From: Cladorhizidae sp. MBARI D1340-BT2 | Taxonomy: Eukaryota > Porifera > Demospongiae > Poecilosclerida > Cladorhizidae | Direction of reading: 5' to 3' | DNA length: 64,000 nt | NCBI GenBank assembly: GCA_028752905.1 | Contig: JAQNBH010000014.1 | Coordinates: 34,004,640-34,068,639, forward strand | Shown: positions 1 through 45,300 of the stretch, one piece after another | How the letters are laid out: every line of letters begins with the position of its first letter | How positions within the stretch are numbered: position 1 is the first letter of the stretch | The notes under the pieces: generated by a model | Told to the model about the DNA's origin: nothing | The model's input: the letters and a program-made list of their open reading frames with translations, nothing else | Database searches by the model: none | Translations under genes and position numbers: made by a program

Positions 1-32972
<32,972 letters not shown>

Positions 32973-33287
32973 GCCTTCTTCCGGAGCCAGAGTAAACAAC
33001 ACCCAAAGATCTATCAATCACCAACTCACCAGCGCGATCCCCTCCCAGCAACGATCATTACCACATCGTTAAAAACAAATGACAGGAAACTGGCATTTAC
33101 AAAATTTAAAAGTGAGTCATAAAAACAACAGGCCACTAAACACACACAGAAACACACTAGCAATGTCCTATGCACATACATGGTTGGAACACACATGCAC
33201 ACACCATACACACATTAGACATTCATAAAACAGAGTTGAGCTGACTGAAACAAGTGCAGAATGAAGAGCAAGAAGAACGAACAAAAA
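32973..33287. other. Intergenic gap between AKT stop and RasGRP start
   Basis: Only 315 bp hold the AKT 3' UTR and the RasGRP 5' UTR and promoter. Free of tandem repeats, in contrast with every large intron around it. No AATAAA and no clear TATA box in minus sense were seen. Confidence 0.7.
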
Positions 33288-33370
33288 CTAATCGAAATTC
33301 TCTCCTGTTTCAGGTGCAAAGGTGAAGTCGTGGAAGTGCACTCCGTCACCAACATGTGCCTTGGGGTCAG
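33288..33370 (-). CDS. AKT: AKT last exon: hydrophobic motif and stop
   Basis: Two bases complete the split codon, then 26 codons and TAG. It contains FHDFTF, fitting the F-x-x-F-S/T-F/Y hydrophobic motif that mTORC2 phosphorylates (human AKT1 Ser473), with Thr at the acceptor position. The acceptor has a clean tract, CTCTCTCTTTCTTGTGTAG. The phase joins to exon 52883-52985 as GAC-GCT-GAC. Assigned here because of motif, phase, strand and order; the intron between is 19.5 kb. Confidence 0.88.
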
Positions 33371-36300
33371 CTACACAAGAAAGAGAGAGAGAGGCCAGGC
33401 AAACAGGGAGGAAAGAAATGCATCATCATCTGCAAGTCAAAGCAAAATTATAACAATGCATGCCAATTATAATTCCAATATTTATATACAGAAGCTGCAT
33501 GAGAAGAGGGGCAGTTAGTAAGTACACTAGCAGCTCCAGCTTATATATTAGTGCAGGTACACTAGCAGCTCCAGCTTATATATTAGTGCAGGTACACTAG
33601 CAGCTCCAGCTTATATATTAGTGCAGGTACACTAGTAGCTGCAGCTTATATATTAGTGCAGGTACACTAGCTGCTCCAGCTTATATATTAGTGCAGGTAC
33701 ACTAGCAGCTCCAGCTTATATATTAGTGCAGGTACACTAGTAGCTCCAGCTTATATATTAGTGCAGGTACACTAGCAGCTCCAGCTTATATATTAGTGCA
33801 GGTACACTAGCAGCTCCAGCTTATATATTAGTGCAGGTACACTAGTAGCTCCAGCTTATATATTAGTGCAGGTACACTAGCAGCTCCAGCTTATATATTA
33901 GTGCAGGTACACTAGCAGCTCCAGCTTATATATTAGTGCAGGTACACTAGTAGCTCCAGCTTATATATTAGTGCAGGTACACTAGCAGCTCCAGCTTATA
34001 TATTAGTGCAGGTACACTAGTAGCTCCAGCTTATATATTAGTGCAGGTACACTAGCAGCTCCAGCTTATATATTAGTGCAGGTACACTAGTAGCTCCAGC
34101 TTATATATTAGTGCAGGTACACTAGTAGCTGCAGCTTATATATTAGTGCAGGTACACTAGTAGCTCCAGCTTATATATTAGTGCAGGTACACTAGCAGCT
34201 CCAGCTTATATATTAGTGCAGGTACACTAGTAGCTCCAGCTTATATATTAGTGCAGGTACACTAGCAGCTCCAGCTTATATATTAGTGCAGGTACACTAG
34301 CAGCTCCAGCTTATATATTAGTGCAGGTACACTAGCAGCTCCAGCTTATATATTAGTGCAGGTACACTAGCAGCTCCAGCTTATATATTAGTGCAGGTAC
34401 ACTAGTAGCTCCAGCTTATATATTAGTGCAGGTACACTAGTAGCTCCAGCTTATATATTAGTGCAGGTACACTAGTAGCTCCAGCTTATATATTAGTGCA
34501 GGTACACTAGCAGCTGCAGCTTATATATTAGTGCAGGTACACTAGTAGCTCCAGCTTATATATTAGTGCAGGTACACTAGTAGCTCCAGCTTATATATTA
34601 GTGCAGGTACACTAGTAGCTCCAGCTTATATATTAGTGCAGGTACACTAGTAGCTCCAGCTTATATATTAGTGCAGGTACACTAGTAGCTCCAGCTTATA
34701 TATTAGTGCAGGTACACTAGCAGCTCCAGCTTATATATTAGTGCAGGTACACTAGTAGCTCCAGCTTATATATTAGTGCAGGTACACTAGCAGCTCCAGC
34801 TTATATATTAGTGCAGGTACACTAGTAGCTCCAGCTTATATATTAGTGCAGGTACACTAGCAGCTCCAGCTTATATATTAGTGCAGGTACACTAGCAGCT
34901 CCAGCTTATATATTAGTGCAGGTACACTAGTAGCTCCAGCTTATATATTAGTGCAGGTACACTAGTAGCTCCAGCTTATATATTAGTGCAGGTACACTAG
35001 TAGCTCCAGCTTATATATTAGTGCAGGTACACTAGTAGCTCCAGCTTATATATTAGTGCAGGTACACTAGTAGCTCCAGCTTATATATTAGTGCAGGTAC
35101 ACTAGTAGCTCCAGCTTATATATTAGTGCAGGTACACTAGTAGCTCCAGCTTATATATTAGTGCAGGTACACTAGCAGCTCCAGCTTATATATTAGTGCA
35201 GGTACACTAGTAGCTCCAGCTTATATATTAGTGCAGGTACACTAGTAGCTCCAGCTTATATATTAGTGCAGGTACACTAGCAGCTCCAGCTTATATATTA
35301 GTGCAGGTACACTAGTAGCTCCAGCTTATATATTAGTGCAGGTACACTAGTAGCTCCAGCTTATATATTAGTGCAGGTACACTAGCAGCTCCAGCTTATA
35401 TATTAGTGCAGGTACACTAGTAGCTCCAGCTTATATATTAGTGCAGGTACACTAGCAGCTCCAGCTTATATATTAGTGCAGGTACACTAGTAGCTCCAGC
35501 TTATATATTAGTGCAGGTACACTAGTAGCTCCAGCTTATATATTAGTGCAGGTACACTAGCAGCTCCAGCTTATATATTAGTGCAGGTACACTAGTAGCT
35601 CCAGCTTATATATTAGTGCAGGTACACTAGTAGCTGCAGCTTATATATTAGTGCAGGTACACTAGCTGCTCCAGCTTATATATTAGTGCAGGTACACTAG
35701 TAGCTCCAGCTTATATATTAGTGCAGGTACACTAGCTGCTCCAGCTTATATATTAGTGCAGGTACACTAGCAGCTCCAGCTTATATATTAGTGCAGGTAC
35801 ACTAGTAGCTCCAGCTTATATATTAGTGCAGGTACACTAGCAGCTCCAGCTTATATATTAGTGCAGGTACACTAGTAGCTCCAGCTTATATATTAGTGCA
35901 GGTACACTAGCAGCTCCAGCTTATATATTAGTGCAGGTACACTAGCAGCTCCAGCTTATATATTAGTGCAGGTACACTAGTAGCTCCAGCTTATATATTA
36001 GTGCAGGTACACTAGCAGCTCCAGCTTATATATTAGTGCAGGTACACTAGTAGCTCCAGCTTATATATTAGTGCAGGTACACTAGTAGCTCCAGCTTATA
36101 TATTAGTGCAGGTACACTAGCAGCTCCAGCTTATATATTAGTGCAGGTACACTAGTAGCTCCAGCTTATATATTAGTGCAGGTACACTAGTAGCTCCAGC
36201 TTATATATTAGTGCAGGTACACTAGCAGCTCCAGCTTATATATTAGTGCAGGTACACTAGCAGCTCCAGCTTATATATTAGTGCAGGTACACTAGCAGCT

Positions 36301-39300
36301 CCAGCTTATATATTAGTGCAGGTACACTAGCAGCTCCAGCTTATATATTAGTGCAGGTACACTAGCAGCTCCAGCTTATATATTAGTGCAGGTACACTAG
36401 CAGCTCCAGCTTATATATTAGTGCAGGTACACTAGCAGCTCCAGCTTATATATTAGTGCAGGTACACTAGTAGCTCCAGCTTATATATTAGTGCAGGTAC
36501 ACTAGCAGCTCCAGCTTATATATTAGTGCAGGTACACTAGTAGCTCCAGCTTATATATTAGTGCAGGTACACTAGTAGCTCCAGCTTATATATTAGTGCA
36601 GGTACACTAGCAGCTCCAGCTTATATATTAGTGCAGGTACACTAGTAGCTCCAGCTTATATATTAGTGCAGGTACACTAGTAGCTCCAGCTTATATATTA
36701 GTGCAGGTACACTAGCAGCTCCAGCTTATATATTAGTGCAGGTACACTAGTAGCTCCAGCTTATATATTAGTGCAGGTACACTAGCAGCTCCAGCTTATA
36801 TATTAGTGCAGGTACACTAGTAGCTCCAGCTTATATATTAGTGCAGGTACACTAGCAGCTCCAGCTTATATATTAGTGCAGGTACACTAGTAGCTCCAGC
36901 TTATATATTAGTGCAGGTACACTAGCAGCTCCAGCTTATATATTAGTGCAGGTACACTAGTAGCTCCAGCTTATATATTAGTGCAGGTACACTAGCAGCT
37001 CCAGCTTATATATTAGTGCAGGTACACTAGCAGCTCCAGCTTATATATTAGTGCAGGTACACTAGCAGCTCCAGCTTATATATTAGTGCAGGTACACTAG
37101 CAGCTCCAGCTTATATATTAGTGCAGGTACACTAGCAGCTCCAGCTTATATATTAGTGCAGGTACACTAGCAGCTCCAGCTTATATATTAGTGCAGGTAC
37201 ACTAGTAGCTCCAGCTTATATATTAGTGCAGGTACACTAGTAGCTCCAGCTTATATATTAGTGCAGGTACACTAGTAGCTCCAGCTTATATATTAGTGCA
37301 GGTACACTAGTAGCTCCAGCTTATATATTAGTGCAGGTACACTAGCAGCTCCAGCTTATATATTAGTGCAGGTACACTAGCAGCTCCAGCTTATATATTA
37401 GTGCAGGTACACTAGCAGCTCCAGCTTATATATTAGTGCAGGTACACTAGTAGCTCCAGCTTATATATTAGTGCAGGTACACTAGTAGCTCCAGCTTATA
37501 TATTAGTGCAGGTACACTAGCAGCTCCAGCTTATATATTAGTGCAGGTACACTAGCAGCTCCAGCTTATATATTAGTGCAGGTACACTAGCAGCTCCAGC
37601 TTATATATTAGTGCAGGTACACTAGTAGCTCTAGCTTATATATTAGTGCAGGTACACTAGCTGCTCCAGCTTATATATTAGTGCAGGTACACTAGCAGCT
37701 CCAGCTTATATATTAGTGCAGGTACACTAGCAGCTCCAGCTTATATATTAGTGCAGGTACACTAGTAGCTCCAGCTTATATATTAGTGCAGGTACACTAG
37801 CAGCTCCAGCTTATATATTAGTGCAGGTACACTAGTAGCTCCAGCTTATATATTAGTGCAGGTACACTAGTAGCTCTAGCTTATATATTAGTGCAGGTAC
37901 ACTAGCTGCTCCAGCTTATATATTAGTGCAGGTACACTAGCAGCTCCAGCTTATATATTAGTGCAGGTACACTAGTAGCTCCAGCTTATATATTAGTGCA
38001 GGTACACTAGCAGCTCCAGCTTATATATTAGTGCAGGTACACTAGCAGCTCCAGCTTATATATTAGTGCAGGTACACTAGTAGCTCCAGCTTATATATTA
38101 GTGCAGGTACACTAGTAGCTCCAGCTTATATATTAGTGCAGGTACACTAGTAGCTCCAGCTTATATATTAGTGCAGGTACACTAGTAGCTCCAGCTTATA
38201 TATTAGTGCAGGTACACTAGCAGCTCCAGCTTATATATTAGTGCAGGTACACTAGTAGCTCCAGCTTATATATTAGTGCAGGTACACTAGTAGCTGCAGC
38301 TTATATATTAGTGCAGGTACACTAGTAGCTCCAGCTTATATATTAGTGCAGGTACACTAGCAGCTCCAGCTTATATATTAGTGCAGGTACACTAGTAGCT
38401 CCAGCTTATATATTAGTGCAGGTACACTAGTAGCTCCAGCTTATATATTAGTGCAGGTACACTAGTAGCTCCAGCTTATATATTAGTGCAGGTACACTAG
38501 CAGCTCCAGCTTATATATTAGTGCAGGTACACTAGTAGCTCCAGCTTATATATTAGTGCAGGTACACTAGTAGCTCCAGCTTATATATTAGTGCAGGTAC
38601 ACTAGTAGCTCCAGCTTATATATTAGTGCAGGTACACTAGTAGCTCCAGCTTATATATTAGTGCAGGTACACTAGTAGCTCCAGCTTATATATTAGTGCA
38701 GGTACACTAGCAGCTCCAGCTTATATATTAGTGCAGGTACACTAGTAGCTCCAGCTTATATATTAGTGCAGGTACACTAGCAGCTCCAGCTTATATATTA
38801 GTGCAGGTACACTAGCAGCTCCAGCTTATATATTAGTGCAGGTACACTAGTAGCTCCAGCTTATATATTAGTGCAGGTACACTAGTAGCTCCAGCTTATA
38901 TATTAGTGCAGGTACACTAGCAGCTCCAGCTTATATATTAGTGCAGGTACACTAGCAGCTCCAGCTTATATATTAGTGCAGGTACACTAGCTCTGCTCCA
39001 GCTTATATATTAGTGCAGGTACACTAGCAGCTCCAGCTTATATATTAGTGCAGGTACACTAGTAGCTCCAGCTTATATATTAGTGCAGGTACACTAGTAG
39101 CTCCAGCTTATATATTAGTGCAGGTACACTAGCAGCTCCAGCTTATATATTAGTGCAGGTACACTAGCAGCTCTAGCTTATATATTAGTGCAGGTACACT
39201 AGTAGCTCCAGCTTATATATTAGTGCAGGTACACTAGTAGCTCCAGCTTATATATTAGTGCAGGTACACTAGTAGCTCCAGCTTATATATTAGTGCAGGT

Positions 39301-42300
39301 ACACTAGCAGCTCCAGCTTATATATTAGTGCAGGTACACTAGCAGCTCCAGCTTATATATTAGTGCAGGTACACTAGCAGCTCCAGCTTATATATTAGTG
39401 CAGGTACACTAGTAGCTCCAGCTTATATATTAGTGCAGGTACACTAGTAGCTCCAGCTTATATATTAGTGCAGGTACACTAGTAGCTCCAGCTTATATAT
39501 TAGTGCAGGTACACTAGCAGCTCTAGCTTATATATTAGTGCAGGTACACTAGCAGCTCCAGCTTATATATTAGTGCAGGTACACTAGTAGCTCCAGCTTA
39601 TATATTAGTGCAGGTACACTAGCAGCTCCAGCTTATATATTAGTGCAGGTACACTAGCAGCTCCAGCTTATATATTAGTGCAGGTACACTAGCAGCTCCA
39701 GCTTATATATTAGTGCAGGTACACTAGTAGCTCCAGCTTATATATTAGTGCAGGTACACTAGTAGCTCCAGCTTATATATTAGTGCAGGTACACTAGTAG
39801 CTCCAGCTTATATATTAGTGCAGGTACACTAGTAGCTCCAGCTTATATATTAGTGCAGGTACACTAGTAGCTCCAGCTTATATATTAGTGCAGGTACACT
39901 AGCAGCTCCAGCTTATATATTAGTGCAGGTACACTAGTAGCTCCAGCTTATATATTAGTGCAGGTACACTAGTAGCTCCAGCTTATATATTAGTGCAGGT
40001 ACACTAGTAGCTCCAGCTTATATATTAGTGCAGGTACACTAGTAGCTCCAGCTTATATATTAGTGCAGGTACACTAGCAGCTCCAGCTTATATATTAGTG
40101 CAGGTACACTAGTAGCTCCAGCTTATATATTAGTGCAGGTACACTAGCAGCTCCAGCTTATATATTAGTGCAGGTACACTAGCAGCTCCAGCTTATATAT
40201 TAGTGCAGGTACACTAGTAGCTCCAGCTTATATATTAGTGCAGGTACACTAGTAGCTCCAGCTTATATATTAGTGCAGGTACACTAGTAGCTCCAGCTTA
40301 TATATTAGTGCAGGTACACTAGCAGCTCCAGCTTATATATTAGTGCAGGTACACTAGTAGCTCCAGCTTATATATTAGTGCAGGTACACTAGTAGCTCCA
40401 GCTTATATATTAGTGCAGGTACACTAGCAGCTCCAGCTTATATATTAGTGCAGGTACACTAGTAGCTCCAGCTTATATATTAGTGCAGGTACACTAGCAG
40501 CTCCAGCTTATATATTAGTGCAGGTACACTAGTAGCTCCAGCTTATATATTAGTGCAGGTACACTAGCAGCTCCAGCTTATATATTAGTGCAGGTACACT
40601 AGCAGCTCCAGCTTATATATTAGTGCAGGTACACTAGTAGCTCCAGCTTATATATTAGTGCAGGTACACTAGTAGCTCCAGCTTATATATTAGTGCAGGT
40701 ACACTAGTAGCTCCAGCTTATATATTAGTGCAGGTACACTAGTAGCTCCAGCTTATATATTAGTGCAGGTACACTAGCAGCTCCAGCTTATATATTAGTG
40801 CAGGTACACTAGCAGCTCCAGCTTATATATTAGTGCAGGTACACTAGTAGCTCCAGCTTATATATTAGTGCAGGTACACTAGTAGCTCCAGCTTATATAT
40901 TAGTGCAGGTACACTAGTAGCTCCAGCTTATATATTAGTGCAGGTACACTAGCAGCTCCAGCTTATATATTAGTGCAGGTACACTAGCAGCTCCAGCTTA
41001 TATATTAGTGCAGGTACACTAGCAGCTCCAGCTTATATATTAGTGCAGGTACACTAGTAGCTCTAGCTTATATATTAGTGCAGGTACACTAGCTGCTCCA
41101 GCTTATATATTAGTGCAGGTACACTAGCAGCTCCAGCTTATATATTAGTGCAGGTACACTAGCAGCTCCAGCTTATATATTAGTGCAGGTACACTAGCAG
41201 CTCCAGCTTATATATTAGTGCAGGTACACTAGCAGCTCCAGCTTATATATTAGTGCAGGTACACTAGTAGCTCCAGCTTATATATTAGTGCAGGTACACT
41301 AGCAGCTCCAGCTTATATATTAGTGCAGGTACACTAGTAGCTCCAGCTTATATATTAGTGCAGGTACACTAGTAGCTCCAGCTTATATATTAGTGCAGGT
41401 ACACTAGTAGCTCCAGCTTATATATTAGTGCAGGTACACTAGTAGCTCTAGCTTATATATTAGTGCAGGTACACTAGTAGCTCCAGCTTATATATTAGTG
41501 CAGGTACACTAGTAGCTCTAGCTTATATATTAGTGCAGGTACACTAGCTGCTCCAGCTTATATATTAGTGCAGGTACACTAGCAGCTCCAGCTTATATAT
41601 TAGTGCAGGTACACTAGTAGCTCCAGCTTATATATTAGTGCAGGTACACTAGCAGCTCCAGCTTATATATTAGTGCAGGTACACTAGTAGCTCCAGCTTA
41701 TATATTAGTGCAGGTACACTAGTAGCTCCAGCTTATATATTAGTGCAGGTACACTAGTAGCTCCAGCTTATATATTAGTGCAGGTACACTAGCAGCTCCA
41801 GCTTATATATTAGTGCAGGTACACTAGCAGCTCCAGCTTATATATTAGTGCAGGTACACTAGCAGCTCCAGCTTATATATTAGTGCAGGTACACTAGTAG
41901 CTCCAGCTTATATATTAGTGCAGGTACACTAGTAGCTCCAGCTTATATATTAGTGCAGGTACACTAGTAGCTCCAGCTTATATATTAGTGCAGGTACACT
42001 AGTAGCTCCAGCTTATATATTAGTGCAGGTACACTAGCAGCTCCAGCTTATATATTAGTGCAGGTACACTAGTAGCTCCAGCTTATATATTAGTGCAGGT
42101 ACACTAGTAGCTGCAGCTTATATATTAGTGCAGGTACACTAGTAGCTCCAGCTTATATATTAGTGCAGGTACACTAGCAGCTCCAGCTTATATATTAGTG
42201 CAGGTACACTAGTAGCTCCAGCTTATATATTAGTGCAGGTACACTAGTAGCTCCAGCTTATATATTAGTGCAGGTACACTAGTAGCTCCAGCTTATATAT

Positions 42301-45300
42301 TAGTGCAGGTACACTAGCAGCTCCAGCTTATATATTAGTGCAGGTACACTAGTAGCTCCAGCTTATATATTAGTGCAGGTACACTAGTAGCTCCAGCTTA
42401 TATATTAGTGCAGGTACACTAGCAGCTCCAGCTTATATATTAGTGCAGGTACACTAGCAGCTCCAGCTTATATATTAGTGCAGGTACACTAGCAGCTCCA
42501 GCTTATATATTAGTGCAGGTACACTAGTAGCTCCAGCTTATATATTAGTGCAGGTACACTAGTAGCTCCAGCTTATATATTAGTGCAGGTACACTAGTAG
42601 CTCCAGCTTATATATTAGTGCAGGTACACTAGTAGCTCCAGCTTATATATTAGTGCAGGTACACTAGTAGCTCCAGCTTATATATTAGTGCAGGTACACT
42701 AGTAGCTGCAGCTTATATATTAGTGCAGGTACACTAGCAGCTCCAGCTTATATATTAGTGCAGGTACACTAGTAGCTCCAGCTTATATATTAGTGCAGGT
42801 ACACTAGCAGCTCCAGCTTATATATTAGTGCAGGTACACTAGCTCTGCTCCAGCTTATATATTAGTGCAGGTACACTAGTAGCTCCAGCTTATATATTAG
42901 TGCAGGTACACTAGTAGCTCCAGCTTATATATTAGTGCAGGTACACTAGCAGCTCCAGCTTATATATTAGTGCAGGTACACTAGCAGCTCCAGCTTATAT
43001 ATTAGTGCAGGTACACTAGTAGCTCCAGCTTATATATTAGTGCAGGTACACTAGCAGCTCTAGCTTATATATTAGTGCAGGTACACTAGTAGCTCCAGCT
43101 TATATATTAGTGCAGGTACACTAGTAGCTCCAGCTTATATATTAGTGCAGGTACACTAGTAGCTCCAGCTTATATATTAGTGCAGGTACACTAGCAGCTC
43201 CAGCTTATATATTAGTGCAGGTACACTAGCAGCTCCAGCTTATATATTAGTGCAGGTACACTAGCAGCTCCAGCTTATATATTAGTGCAGGTACACTAGT
43301 AGCTCCAGCTTATATATTAGTGCAGGTACACTAGCAGCTCCAGCTTATATATTAGTGCAGGTACACTAGCAGCTCCAGCTTATATATTAGTGCAGGTATA
43401 CTAGCAGCTCCAGCTTATATATTAGTGCAGGTACACTAGCAGCTCCAGCTTATATATTAGTGCAGGTACACTAGTAGCTCCAGCTTATATATTAGTGCAG
43501 GTACACTAGCAGCTCCAGCTTATATATTAGTGCAGGTACACTAGCAGCTCCAGCTTATATATTAGTGCAGGTACACTAGTAGCTCCAGCTTATATATTAG
43601 TGCAGGTACACTAGCAGCTCCAGCTTATATATTAGTGCAGGTACACTAGCAGCTCCAGCTTATATATTAGTGCAGGTACACTAGTAGCTCCAGCTTATAT
43701 ATTAGTGCAGGTACACTAGTAGCTCCAGCTTATATATTAGTGCAGGTACACTAGTAGCTCCAGCTTATATATTAGTGCAGGTACACTAGCAGCTCCAGCT
43801 TATATATTAGTGCAGGTACACTAGCAGCTCCAGCTTATATATTAGTGCAGGTACACTAGTAGCTCCAGCTTATATATTAGTGCAGGTACACTAGTAGCTC
43901 CAGCTTATATATTAGTGCAGGTACACTAGCAGCTCCAGCTTATATATTAGTGCAGGTACACTAGCAGCTCCAGCTTATATATTAGTGCAGGTACACTAGT
44001 AGCTCCAGCTTATATATTAGTGCAGGTACACTAGTAGCTCCAGCTTATATATTAGTGCAGGTACACTAGCAGCTCCAGCTTATATATTAGTGCAGGTACA
44101 CTAGTAGCTCCAGCTTATATATTAGTGCAGGTACACTAGTAGCTCCAGCTTATATATTAGTGCAGGTACACTAGTAGCTCCAGCTTATATATTAGTGCAG
44201 GTACACTAGTAGCTCCAGCTTATATATTAGTGCAGGTACACTAGTAGCTCCAGCTTATATATTAGTGCAGGTACACTAGTAGCTCTAGCTTATATATTAG
44301 TGCAGGTACACTAGCAGCTCCAGCTTATATATTAGTGCAGGTACACTAGCAGCTCCAGCTTATATATTAGTGCAGGTACACTAGCAGCTCCAGCTTATAT
44401 ATTAGTGCAGGTACACTAGCAGCTCCAGCTTATATATTAGTGCAGGTACACTAGTAGCTCCAGCTTATATATTAGTGCAGGTACACTAGCAGCTCCAGCT
44501 TATATATTAGTGCAGGTACACTAGCAGCTCCAGCTTATATATTAGTGCAGGTACACTAGCAGCTCCAGCTTATATATTAGTGCAGGTACACTAGCAGCTC
44601 CAGCTTATATATTAGTGCAGGTACACTAGCAGCTCCAGCTTATATATTAGTGCAGGTACACTAGTAGCTCCAGCTTATATATTAGTGCAGGTACACTAGT
44701 AGCTCCAGCTTATATATTAGTGCAGGTACACTAGTAGCTCCAGCTTATATATTAGTGCAGGTACACTAGTAGCTCCAGCTTATATATTAGTGCAGGTACA
44801 CTAGTAGCTCCAGCTTATATATTAGTGCAGGTACACTAGCAGCTCCAGCTTATATATTAGTGCAGGTACACTAGCAGCTCCAGCTTATATATTAGTGCAG
44901 GTACACTAGTAGCTCCAGCTTATATATTAGTGCAGGTACACTAGTAGCTCCAGCTTATATATTAGTGCAGGTACACTAGCAGCTCCAGCTTATATATTAG
45001 TGCAGGTACACTAGCAGCTCCAGCTTATATATTAGTGCAGGTACACTAGTAGCTCCAGCTTATATATTAGTGCAGGTACACTAGCAGCTCTAGCTTATAT
45101 ATTAGTGCAGGTACACTAGCAGCTCCAGCTTATATATTAGTGCAGGTACACTAGCAGCTCTAGCTTATATATTAGTGCAGGTACACTAGCAGCTCCAGCT
45201 TATATATTAGTGCAGGTACACTAGCAGCTCCAGCTTATATATTAGTGCAGGTACACTAGTAGCTCCAGCTTATATATTAGTGCAGGTACACTAGTAGCTC

